DNA of 10,847 nucleotides, from assembly GCA_002329645.1 (NCBI GenBank), contig DCTS01000012.1, positions 13,773 through 24,619 of the forward strand, given 5' to 3'. Below the pieces are notes generated by a model. That model saw nothing but the letters and a program-made list of their open reading frames with translations, searched no databases and was not told the origin of the DNA. Numbering within the stretch: position 1 is the first letter of the stretch; each line of letters starts with the position of its first letter. Shown piece after piece: positions 1 through 6,747 of this stretch. The position numbers and the translations under genes are program-made. This stretch comes from Lachnoclostridium sp. UBA1434 (lineage in GTDB: Bacteria; Bacillota; Clostridia; Lachnospirales; Lachnospiraceae).

Positions 1-1
1 T

Positions 2-655
2 ACTCCGGAACCTACGCCGACACCTGAACCGGAAGATAGCTCCGATGCCGCATTAAGCAGCATAACTCTAAGCGCAGGCAATCTGGAGGGAGAATTTGAT
101 CCGGAAGTATGGGAATATTCTGCCAGTGTTCCTTACGAAGCTGCATCAATAACAATAACTCCGACAGCTTCGAATAACAATGCCGCAATAACCGTGAACG
201 GGTATCCGGTAGCCAGCGGATCACCGTCTCAGTCAATAGATCTGGAAGAAGGTGAAACGGAAACTATTGAGATTGTGGTAACTTCAGAAGACGGAACCAA
301 TAGCATTACCTACTTCATTTATGTGTATAGGAATCTGTCGCAGGAAAGGCTGTACCCGGCTACATTAAGCAGTATTACCCTGAGCGCCGGCAGTTTTGAC
401 AATGAATTCGATCCATATACATGGGATTACTTCGTAACTGTACCATACGAAGTAGAATCAATTACCGTAACTCCGGTGGCATCGGTTGAAACAGCCACGA
501 TTAATGTTGAAGGGTTTAATGTAGCCAGCGGAACTCCGTCGCAGAGCATAAACCTTATAGCAGGATATGAATATTGGATTATGATTTGGGTAACGGCGGA
601 AGACGGAACTGAAAATCTCTACAGTATTTATGTGACAAGAGAAGAACTGCCGTAG
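2..655 (+). CDS. C-terminal part of a surface protein with two cadherin-like beta-sandwich repeats
   Basis: The reading frame is open from the window edge, so the N-terminus is missing and the gene starts upstream. The 217 visible residues begin with a Thr/Pro/Glu linker (TPEPTPTPEPE), typical of extracellular multidomain proteins. Two homologous repeats of about 95 residues follow, at residues 16-110 and 120-214. Each opens with LSSITLSAG, has an EFDP...W.Y strand, VPYE, a V-x-G / VASGxPSQSI core and ends with EDGTxxxxYxIYVxR. This pattern matches the cadherin-like beta-sandwich family (Pfam PF12733), found in cell-surface proteins of Firmicutes and often repeated. These domains are usually structural or carbohydrate/adhesion-related; no catalytic residues are visible here. 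No sortase motif or membrane anchor lies at the C-terminus, so any anchor or enzyme domain must be in the missing part. The stop codon is followed 55 bases later by a hairpin terminator. Confidence 0.85.
   Translation, partial: TPEPTPTPEPEDSSDAALSSITLSAGNLEGEFDPEVWEYSASVPYEAASITITPTASNNNAAITVNGYPVASGSPSQSIDLEEGETETIEIVVTSEDGTNSITYFIYVYRNLSQERLYPATLSSITLSAGSFDNEFDPYTWDYFVTVPYEVESITVTPVASVETATINVEGFNVASGTPSQSINLIAGYEYWIMIWVTAEDGTENLYSIYVTREELP
47..643 (+). repeat. Two tandem ~95-codon beta-sandwich repeat units
   Basis: Unit 1 spans about 47-331 and unit 2 about 359-643, separated by a nine-codon linker. At DNA level they have diverged, but short identical stretches remain, for example the 12-mer GTAGCCAGCGGA at 209-220 and 521-532. 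The pattern fits an old internal duplication within the surface protein, not a recent one. Confidence 0.75.
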
Positions 656-709
656 ATAACCAAGGCCATTATAAACAGACAAAGCAACCCATAGATATGG
701 CGGCATAAT

Positions 710-750
710 GGGCGTGTTGCATTATATTTGCAGCACGCCCATATTTATTA
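710..750 (+). terminator. Hairpin terminator after the surface-protein gene
   Basis: The arms 710-720 (GGGCGTGTTGC) and 730-740 (GCAGCACGCCC) pair over 11 bases with one G-U wobble and a 9-base AT-rich loop. An AT-rich tail (atatttatta) follows. The T-run is weak. The hairpin lies between two converging transcription units, so it may serve both the surface-protein gene and the minus-strand padR operon. Confidence 0.6.
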
Positions 751-763
751 AGGGCAGGGATGT

Positions 764-1534
764 TTAATTCTTGCAATAAGGGCATTTTGGATAATCCATA
801 TCATATTCATTGCCGCAGGCAGGGCAAATCACCTGCTCTATAGCTGTTTCCTCACTTTCCGGCACTATCCTGAGCTGCTTATTGTCTTTTTTCTCAATGA
901 TTACCAGCACTGTTAATAGGACCAGAGACAATGCGATTATTATTAAAAAAGCTGGGAAAGGAACCGGAATAGCTATATTTAACGCTCTATCCAGCACTGC
1001 TGAAATCAAGTAAATTAATCCATAAAAGATTACACTGACAATAGTAATGACCGCCTTTGACGCCCTGACATGGTTAAATAAGACCTTTGCAGTTTTCTGC
1101 CTAATTAAGTAATAGATAAGATATATGACTGGAAAAGCTATAGAAAAGCCACCAATAATAATTTGATTGGTTATACTGCTTAATTTATCGTCATTACGCA
1201 GAATGCTTGTAAATAGTGAAAGAAGCATTACAGTAAGCGGTATGACGGCTATATAAGCCATGACTTCATATTTGCTTCTATTTCGGCTCCGTTCGGCTTG
1301 TATCATGGTATCGCAATATTTTCTATAGTCAGGCCCGGTAACCTTAGATAATTCCTTGCCCTCCGCCTGAGCCGACAGGAAATCATCCAATATTTGAATA
1401 AGGCAAGCTTCCTTATGCAATCCATAGATACTGGCCAACTGAATATATGTCTCGATCTTATCATAGCATATCTTATATTCATCTCTTAATTGACATTTCG
1501 CATCCTTATACTCACTGCTTTCAAAATAATTCAT
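764..1534 (-). CDS. PadR-linked membrane protein with DUF1048-like N-terminus and C-terminal zinc ribbon
   Basis: A 256-residue protein of unknown function. Residues 1-85 form a soluble helical region with the pattern LDDFLSAQAEGK...VTGPDYRKYCD. This resembles the HAAS/DUF1048 domains often encoded next to PadR regulators. Four hydrophobic segments follow at roughly 90-113, 126-146, 160-180 and 190-213. The C-terminus is a short zinc ribbon with C237-x2-C240 and C251-x2-C254. The start overlaps the last 14 bases of the upstream padR gene in another frame, with a GGGGGT ribosome binding site inside padR, so translation is probably coupled. In known PadR/HAAS pairs the membrane protein is thought to be functionally tied to the regulator. 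A role in sensing envelope stress or antimicrobials is only inference. Convergent with the surface-protein gene. Confidence 0.8.
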   Translation of the reverse strand: MNYFESSEYKDAKCQLRDEYKICYDKIETYIQLASIYGLHKEACLIQILDDFLSAQAEGKELSKVTGPDYRKYCDTMIQAERSRNRSKYEVMAYIAVIPLTVMLLSLFTSILRNDDKLSSITNQIIIGGFSIAFPVIYLIYYLIRQKTAKVLFNHVRASKAVITIVSVIFYGLIYLISAVLDRALNIAIPVPFPAFLIIIALSLVLLTVLVIIEKKDNKQLRIVPESEETAIEQVICPACGNEYDMDYPKCPYCKN

Positions 1535-1868
1535 GATTCATACCCCCAAGTGTTTCCTTAATAATGCTTTCTGATATTTTAATGATTTTTTCATATGAAA
1601 TGATAAATTCTTTAAGACTTTTCAATCCGATATCGGTGATAGAGTAGTATTTTCTCCTGGGGCCGAAGGGAGATTTGCCGATTCTGCATATAATATAGCC
1701 CTTATTCTCTAATCTGGTTAATACCGGATATAAGGTCCCTTCTCCTATATCTGTGAAACCATGCTTTTCAAGTATGGACAGAATATGATATCCATAGGTT
1801 TCCCCTCCGGATATTATAGATAAAATGCAGCCTTCAAGAATTCCCTTCAGTAATTGGGCATTATCCAT
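1521..1868 (-). CDS. PadR-family transcriptional regulator
   Basis: A 115-residue winged-helix regulator. The PadR N-terminal domain covers about residues 6-80: LLKGILEGCILSII, the Y-G-Y-x-I stretch, GEGTLYPVLTRLENKG (recognition helix) and then a basic wing ending GPRRKYYSITDIG. The remaining 30 residues form the short C-terminal helix used for dimerisation, as in compact subfamily-2 PadR proteins. The start is supported by GAGGAGAG upstream on the minus strand. It is the first gene of a two-gene operon with the membrane zinc-ribbon protein, with which it overlaps by 14 bases. PadR proteins usually repress their own operon, and the good sigma-A promoter just upstream would be the natural target. 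The ligand cannot be told from sequence. Confidence 0.93.
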   Translation of the reverse strand: MDNAQLLKGILEGCILSIISGGETYGYHILSILEKHGFTDIGEGTLYPVLTRLENKGYIICRIGKSPFGPRRKYYSITDIGLKSLKEFIISYEKIIKISESIIKETLGGMNHELF

Positions 1869-1912
1869 ACCTGTCTCTCCTCATATATACCAGATAATAT
1901 AGCGGTAAAAAT

Positions 1913-1941
1913 ATAATATAACAACTACTATGTAATGTCAA
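1913..1941 (-). promoter_or_regulatory. Sigma-A promoter of the padR operon
   Basis: On the minus strand the -35 is TTGACA (1936-1941) and the -10 is TATTAT (1913-1918), separated by exactly 17 bases. The start site would fall about 40 bases before the padR start codon. A weak inverted repeat (TACC, 12 bases, GGTA, within AT-rich flanks; about 1883-1914) touches the -10 and could be a PadR operator, but it is imperfect. Confidence 0.75.
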
Positions 1942-2010
1942 GTAGGTCCTCTGCTTAGTGACCGACCTCGATAATATTAATCCAATATATAACAAAGCGA
2001 ACATAATACA

Positions 2011-2039
2011 TTGACTAATCTTTCCATAAACAATATACT
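2011..2039 (+). promoter_or_regulatory. Sigma-A promoter of the PfkB-family kinase gene
   Basis: The -35 is TTGACT (2011-2016), the spacer is 17 bases and the -10 is TATACT (2034-2039). The implied transcript start is roughly 20 bases before the ribosome binding site. It is divergent from the padR promoter, about 70 bases away. Confidence 0.7.
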
Positions 2040-2066
2040 CGATTTATAATACGGAGGAGGGTTTAC

Positions 2067-2960
2067 ATGGCAGAGGTATATTTGTATGGAATGGTATTGG
2101 CATCTACCAGCTTTTTGCTTAAGGGAGGTTTTTTAAGACCGGATGAATATTCGGAGATCAGCGAAATATACAGACTTCCCGGAGGTGAGACAGGGACATG
2201 TGCCACGGTACTGGCATCTCTGGGTGTGGATGTAAGGGTTGACGGCAATCATATCGGATATGAGGTGGAGCCGGTGCTTAAGGAATTCTATAAGGACAAG
2301 AGTGTTTGCCTTGATTCGCTCTATTTTGATAAGAGCTATAAAGGCCTGGAGGATTACATAATCATAGCAGACGGAGTACGCTCTCCCATGGGAACCTTCG
2401 CAGAATATTATACAAGCGGCCGAAAGCAATGGAATCATCCGAAGGAAGAAGATATAGCCGGTTGTCTTGCAGCAGCAATAGATCCTTACTTTGAGGAAGC
2501 AAGCGAGACTGCAGCAAGGCTTTGCGTATCCCATGGCAAACCCTATGTAACTATTGATTGCAAGTATGACAGTTACATTCACAGGAATGCTGCGGTATCA
2601 GTTATTTCAAATGAAGGAATTCATAATAATTATCCTGGCAGGACACGGGAGGATTTACTGCAGCTGTTTATTGAGAACAGCAATGGCCTTACTATAATGA
2701 CAAACGGCAGCAAGCGCTTCAGCTACGGAAGGAAGGGGCAGGAGATTAAAAGCTTTGATCCCTTTAAGGTACAGGTGGTAAGCACACTCGGAGCAGGAGA
2801 TACCTTTAAAGCCGGATGTGTCTATGGACTTCTGAAGGGGATGGAGGACGATGAACTGGTTCGTTTTGCAAGCGCCTGCTCGGCTGTAGCCATTTCAAGA
2901 TTCCCTCTTCCTCTTAATCCTCCAAAATTAGAAGAAATTGAAAAGCTGATACGGAAATAA
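2067..2960 (+). CDS. PfkB/ribokinase-family sugar kinase
   Basis: At 297 residues this is normal length for the ribokinase superfamily, soluble ATP-dependent kinases of sugars and nucleosides. The N-terminal glycine motif appears at residues 39-53 (GGETGTCATVLASLG), corresponding to the PfkB signature-1 region. The C-terminal signature STLGAGDTFKAG spans residues 239-250 and contains the GAGD anion hole, with Asp245 as the expected catalytic base. The start is well supported by GGAGGAGG seven bases upstream and by a sigma-A promoter. The gene stands alone, without a transporter or other sugar-pathway gene beside it, so the substrate cannot be assigned. The N-terminus is somewhat divergent from typical ribokinases. 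Function is secure at family level only. Confidence 0.87.
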   Translation: MAEVYLYGMVLASTSFLLKGGFLRPDEYSEISEIYRLPGGETGTCATVLASLGVDVRVDGNHIGYEVEPVLKEFYKDKSVCLDSLYFDKSYKGLEDYIIIADGVRSPMGTFAEYYTSGRKQWNHPKEEDIAGCLAAAIDPYFEEASETAARLCVSHGKPYVTIDCKYDSYIHRNAAVSVISNEGIHNNYPGRTREDLLQLFIENSNGLTIMTNGSKRFSYGRKGQEIKSFDPFKVQVVSTLGAGDTFKAGCVYGLLKGMEDDELVRFASACSAVAISRFPLPLNPPKLEEIEKLIRK

Positions 2961-2988
2961 ACGGAGTATCAAGCCGGCAAAACACTAA

Positions 2989-3150
2989 AAGCCTACACGG
3001 GAAAACCGCTACCAGCCGGATTATCATGCCGGCGCTGTTGAAACGGCACAGATGGCCGCCTTTTTCCCGGAAAAGGTTCGTAAGGATGTGGCAAAAAGCC
3101 TGAAGCCTCAGGGACGCAAGATGGCCAATAAGCATATAACAAGAATATAA
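2989..3150 (+). pseudogene. C-terminal remnant of a creatininase-family amidohydrolase
   Basis: Between the kinase and the glycoside hydrolase, one frame is open for 53 codons after an in-frame stop at 2986-2988. It reads ...NRYQPDYHAGAVETAQM followed by AAFFPEKV and LKP. The H-A-G-x-x-E-T motif is the hallmark of the creatininase (creatinine amidohydrolase) family, in which these residues belong to the metal/active site, and it is followed by the usual helix of the family's C-terminus. There is no start codon before the motif, no ribosome binding site and none of the N-terminal roughly 170-200 residues, so this is a gene remnant. I identified it by motif only. An alternative is a chance open frame, but the motif with its correct downstream context makes that less likely. 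Confidence 0.55.
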
Positions 3151-3161
3151 TAAGCATATAA
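3127..3161. repeat. Short direct repeat AATAAGCATATAA, two copies
   Basis: The 13-mer AATAAGCATATAA occurs at 3127-3139 and again at 3149-3161, 22 bases apart, spanning the end of the creatininase remnant. It may reflect a small local duplication during decay of this region. No function is apparent. Confidence 0.5.
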
Positions 3162-3169
3162 TAAGGAAT

Positions 3170-3216
3170 AAAGCTCCTGTATCGCCGGATAATGAAGGCG
3201 ATATGGGAGCTTTATA
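3170..3216. terminator. Strong hairpin between converging kinase and hydrolase genes
   Basis: Arms 3170-3186 (AAAGCTCCTGTATCGCC) and 3197-3213 (GGCGATATGGGAGCTTT) can pair over 17 positions with two wobble-type mismatches in the middle and a 10-base loop. The stem ends in A/T on both sides, with TTTATA on the plus-strand exit, so it can act in both directions. It would close the kinase transcript and possibly the minus-strand hydrolase transcript. Confidence 0.65.
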
Positions 3217-3272
3217 CCTGATAATAAAGGCAAAAGGGAGTTTATTATCATATAATAGGGAGATTCGGAGCT

Positions 3273-4604
3273 TTAATTCCGGATTATCAGTGTGGTATAA
3301 GGTTCAAGTATTATTGCTGTGCCATCCATCCTGTATGAGCCGTCCTTATACAGAACATTGGGATTCTCCTCGTTAATGTCATAGGAATTGGCTGACGAGG
3401 AAAGGTTGACCAGCACAAGCCTTGAATCACTGTTATCCTCTGAGAACCTGGTGAAGGCAAATATCGGAGTATCAGTATAAATATATGAGATCCCGTATTC
3501 TGCAGGAAGATATGCCTTTCTGGCAGCAAGTAAATCGGTGAAGAACTGTCTTAAGTTTTCTCCATGCAGATTATATGAAGCCGGATCCTCGTCACCCTGG
3601 TAGATGTAAGGGACCCCGTCTATTAAGCTTAATATGCTCCATAAGGCCTTTGCCTTATCGGTACCGTATACGCTTTGAGGCCTTGCCGCGTCAAATGTCC
3701 AGGTTACGGTATCATGGTTGCCGAGAAAGCGCAGCTTAACCTGGCCTCTGACGGATGTTTTATGCTCTGCCTCAAGCCATTGTTCTAATTTCTGAACAAA
3801 CTCTGTCTCAGTAATATCTGAATAATTAAGATTATGAATTGTCCGGTACAGGGGCATGTCGTAAAACATATCGCTGTACTTTGCAAATGCGGGATTCGGA
3901 TGAAAATTTTCGGGCAGAAGAATCGGGTTGACTCCGGCTTTTATAAATCCCTCTCTTGTTGCCCTTACTATGTTAATGCCCCCTGCAAATCCGGAGCTGC
4001 TGGGACGAAATCCTTCCACAGGCTGCCAGTTGGACAAACCGCCCATGGAGCAGTCGATCCGAGAACCGTCAAGGCCAAGCTTTTCTGCATAATATGCAGT
4101 TAAGTCAACGGTATATTCATAGTATTCCGGATTATTGTAATCAAAGGATACGCACTCCCATTCAATCTGATTGTTGCCCGAACGGTCCTTGCTTACCCAG
4201 TCATCATGCTGTTTTGCAAAGGGATATACAGGCCTTGGGCCATGGGGTACCATATCGAACAATACCCTTAATCCCAGTTCATGGGCTTTTTCTATAAAGT
4301 AAGCAGCCTCTTCCTCACCGCCGTATCGCACATCTATCTTACCCTGGTCAATCGGTTCATAGACATTGTCCCCGGTGTGATGAAAGATAGGCAGCAGCCA
4401 TACATTTTTAAAGCCCATGGCTGCTATATCGGCTAATTGTCCGGCATATTCCTTAAGGGTCAGCTTGTTAGAAAAGCCTGTATCCATTGTTCCGGCAGGA
4501 TGCCCCGAATATACCGGGCCGTCGCTTATGCCGTCCTCAGGCACATAACCCTTCCTTAAGATCGGGAATCTGGCAGCAGTCCTGGAACAGACCGGCGGAT
4601 GCAT
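3273..4604 (-). CDS. GH13-like alpha-amylase-family glycoside hydrolase, N-terminally truncated
   Basis: The minus-strand frame is open from 4787, but the part beyond about 4615 runs antisense to a TldD/PmbA-family gene and does not look like a hydrolase. The first in-frame Met past that junction is at 4604, with no ribosome binding site. The catalytic barrel looks intact. In the numbering of the open frame from 4787, region I is DMVPHG (Asp178), region II GSRID (Arg243, nucleophile Asp245), region III LLPEN (acid/base Glu293) and region IV FLGNHD (Asp359). It is followed by GVPYIYQGDE, typical of GH13, and a C-terminal beta domain. Glycoside hydrolases of this family cleave or transfer alpha-glucosidic bonds; the specificity is unknown. 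No signal peptide is present because the N-terminus is lost at the rearrangement point. If the junction is real, the gene is probably not expressed properly. Confidence 0.75.
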   Translation of the reverse strand: MHPPVCSRTAARFPILRKGYVPEDGISDGPVYSGHPAGTMDTGFSNKLTLKEYAGQLADIAAMGFKNVWLLPIFHHTGDNVYEPIDQGKIDVRYGGEEEAAYFIEKAHELGLRVLFDMVPHGPRPVYPFAKQHDDWVSKDRSGNNQIEWECVSFDYNNPEYYEYTVDLTAYYAEKLGLDGSRIDCSMGGLSNWQPVEGFRPSSSGFAGGINIVRATREGFIKAGVNPILLPENFHPNPAFAKYSDMFYDMPLYRTIHNLNYSDITETEFVQKLEQWLEAEHKTSVRGQVKLRFLGNHDTVTWTFDAARPQSVYGTDKAKALWSILSLIDGVPYIYQGDEDPASYNLHGENLRQFFTDLLAARKAYLPAEYGISYIYTDTPIFAFTRFSEDNSDSRLVLVNLSSSANSYDINEENPNVLYKDGSYRMDGTAIILEPYTTLIIRN

Positions 4605-4617
4605 ATATCCGAAGCCT

Positions 4618-5256
4618 ATGGAGGGCAAATTCGAGGGAACAGTAATCCTGGTGCCGGATGTGCTGAACCGGATGCTTAACTCATTGTATATTGTGCTTTC
4701 AGACAGCCCTTTGATAGATAGAACAAGCAGATGGAAGAATTCGCTTGGTGAGCGGGTGGCTGATCCCAGGCTGACGTTATCCTGCAATTATTCGGATAAA
4801 GATATAGTCACTTCAGGATGTAAAATTACATATGACGGTTATTTGGCCGGGGACGTTACGGTTATTGATCATGGAGTGCTTAAGTCCTTTCTTGTATCCC
4901 GCTTTGGCTCCAAAAAGACAGGAATACCCCGCAGCTTAAATTACGGTGGTGCCTATATTATTGAACCCGGAGACAAGTCTCTTGAGGAAATTATTGCTTC
5001 CGTTGACAAGGGACTGCTTGTAGGGTACTTATCAGGTAAGAATCCCGATTCAAGCGGTGAGATAACAGGCGTGGCCAAGAACAGCTTTTTAATTGAGAAC
5101 GGAATAATCCGGTACGCCGTCAACGAAACCATGATTTCCTGCAACCTGCTGGATATATTGATGAATATTCGGGGCATATCCGGGGAGCAGGTTACAAACG
5201 GATATTATAAGCTTCCCTATATTGCCTTTGACGGTGTCGTAATATCAGGTAAGTAA
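4618..5256 (+). CDS. TldD/PmbA-family metallopeptidase, C-terminal fragment
   Basis: These 212 residues match the C-terminal domain of the TldD/PmbA (TldE) family: EGKFEGTVILVPD at the start, GYLAGDVTVIDHGVLKSFL, SLNYGGAYIIEPGD, then SGEITGVAKNSFLIENG, the NETMISCNLLDIL stretch and a terminal VVISGK. Family members are normally about 430-480 residues, so roughly the N-terminal half is missing, including the region that carries the HExxxH zinc site in TldD subunits. The frame is open further upstream (to 4549), but that part is antisense to the hydrolase and not TldD-like beyond a few codons. There is no ribosome binding site before the Met at 4618. The gene is therefore a fragment joined head-to-head to another fragment. 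TldD/PmbA proteins process small peptides, but this piece alone is unlikely to be active. Confidence 0.8.
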   Translation: MEGKFEGTVILVPDVLNRMLNSLYIVLSDSPLIDRTSRWKNSLGERVADPRLTLSCNYSDKDIVTSGCKITYDGYLAGDVTVIDHGVLKSFLVSRFGSKKTGIPRSLNYGGAYIIEPGDKSLEEIIASVDKGLLVGYLSGKNPDSSGEITGVAKNSFLIENGIIRYAVNETMISCNLLDILMNIRGISGEQVTNGYYKLPYIAFDGVVISGK

Positions 5257-5341
5257 AAGCGGTATTTACAAACAAATAAGCATAATGATTAAGACAGCCC
5301 TCATATTATAGATATAAATCATCCGATAATATTCAGGCGCC

Positions 5342-6739
5342 ATGAAATATAAACATTATCAAAAATGCGGCAAAAGAGAGCGAGCGATAAAAATTACCAT
5401 CCTTGCAGCTTCAGCCGCATTAATTTATCTGATCATATCCCTGTACTTCATAAATCATCTGCCCTTCAATACCTATGTCAACGGAGTGAAGGTTTCGCTT
5501 AAAAGTCACAGATCCGCTCTGGATGCCATCAAAAAATACACCATGCAATATGAGCTTGTGCTGACTGAAATAAACGGCGACATTGAAGTCATAAAGGGCA
5601 GGGATATCGGAATGAGTTATAATGAGGCAGTGGATGAGGCGGGTATTAAGCGTATAAGATCGACTTACAGGTGGATAATATCACTGTTTATGCAGAAGCA
5701 ATACCATATAGATAGTTTATTTACTTATGACCGGGATAGGCTGGCCGAAAGAATCCAAAGACTTAATTGTATGAACAGGGAGCTCATAAAGCCGCGCAAT
5801 GTAAGCTTTAAGTTTATAAACGGTTCATATCATATGGTTGATGAGATATACGGAAACAGCATAATAAAAGAAAACCTGTTCCATGCAATTGATGATGCCG
5901 TTATGAGGGGAGACAAAAGGCTTAACCTGATAGATGCCGGCTGCTATGAAACCCCGCGGTATACCGTTAATTCGGATAAGGCTCATAAAACAATGGAGCT
6001 TCTTAATAAATGCCTTTTATCCCGGATTACATACCGGTTCGGCAAAAGAAGGGAGGTCCTTGATGCAGGAACCATTAATAAATGGCTTACTGTTGACAGT
6101 GACTTAGATGTAGCGGTTAATGAGAAGTCCGTCCTTGCATATATCAACAGGTTGTGCAACAGATACGATACGGTCGGAGCAGCGCGAAGCTTCAGGACAT
6201 CCACTGGAAAAGAAATAACGGTCAGCGGAGGAATATACGGCTGGAAGATCGACCGGGAGGCGGAAGGCACAGCCCTGGCAGAGGATATAATGAAGGGGCT
6301 TGAAGTTGTGAAGGAGCCGATATATGAGCAAAGGGCAGTATCAAGGGAAGAGGACGATATAGGGGATACATATGTTGAAATAAATATAACAAGGCAGCAT
6401 GTGTGGTTCTATAAAAACAGCCGCCTTATAATCCACGGCCCCGTAGTGACAGGCAATCCAAACAGAGGATATGCTACGGTAACCGGTACGCATATGATTA
6501 ATTACAAGCAGATGAATGCCGTATTAAGGGGGCCGGGCTATGAAGCAAAGGTAATATACTGGATGCCCTTTTACGGGAACATGGGACTGCATGATGCAAG
6601 CTGGAGAAGCTCCTTCGGAGGAGAGATATATAAGTCAAGAGGAACCCATGGCTGCGTAAACGCCCCGTTTTATCTGGCGGAAGCAATTTATAAAAATATC
6701 GACGAGGGCACCCCCGTAATATGCTATGAGGAACCGTGA
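5342..6739 (+). CDS. L,D-transpeptidase (YkuD) with peptidoglycan-binding domains
   Basis: A 465-residue membrane-anchored enzyme expected to act outside the cytoplasmic membrane, forming 3-3 peptidoglycan cross-links or attaching proteins to tetrapeptide stems. Residues 1-16 are basic, and residues 17-37 form one transmembrane helix (signal anchor). Residues about 45-330 resemble the PG_binding_4 domains (PF12229) that often precede YkuD in Clostridia. The YkuD domain lies at about 343-462: INITRQHVWFYKN, HGPVVTGN, the catalytic-site His417 (MGLHDASWR) and SRGTHGCVNAP with His436 and nucleophile Cys438. All catalytic elements are intact. The ribosome binding site is weak (caggcg before the ATG). 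A poor promoter-like sequence (TTAAGA, TATAAA) lies at about 5289-5318. The gene ends 8 bases from the convergent hemerythrin gene, with no obvious terminator between them. Confidence 0.92.
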   Translation: MKYKHYQKCGKRERAIKITILAASAALIYLIISLYFINHLPFNTYVNGVKVSLKSHRSALDAIKKYTMQYELVLTEINGDIEVIKGRDIGMSYNEAVDEAGIKRIRSTYRWIISLFMQKQYHIDSLFTYDRDRLAERIQRLNCMNRELIKPRNVSFKFINGSYHMVDEIYGNSIIKENLFHAIDDAVMRGDKRLNLIDAGCYETPRYTVNSDKAHKTMELLNKCLLSRITYRFGKRREVLDAGTINKWLTVDSDLDVAVNEKSVLAYINRLCNRYDTVGAARSFRTSTGKEITVSGGIYGWKIDREAEGTALAEDIMKGLEVVKEPIYEQRAVSREEDDIGDTYVEINITRQHVWFYKNSRLIIHGPVVTGNPNRGYATVTGTHMINYKQMNAVLRGPGYEAKVIYWMPFYGNMGLHDASWRSSFGGEIYKSRGTHGCVNAPFYLAEAIYKNIDEGTPVICYEEP

Positions 6740-6747
6740 TAATACAT

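Noticed and set aside
194..655. Separate 153-residue gene starting at ATG 194
   Set aside because: The frame is open upstream to the window edge and the ATG lies in the middle of the first beta-sandwich repeat, so it is an internal codon.
1944..1968. Inverted repeat AGGTC / GACCT in the padR-kinase intergenic region as a terminator or operator
   Set aside because: There are only five pairing bases, no T-run, and no gene end nearby.
2914..3135. Minus-strand frame of 73 residues between the kinase and hydrolase genes
   Set aside because: It has no ribosome binding site or family features and overlaps the end of the kinase gene; the plus-strand creatininase remnant accounts for this DNA.
4619..4787. 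The first 57 residues of the 504-residue minus-strand frame as a genuine N-terminus of the hydrolase
   Set aside because: This stretch is exactly antisense to well-conserved TldD/PmbA sequence on the plus strand and contains no signal peptide or recognisable domain. The TldD match explains the DNA better.
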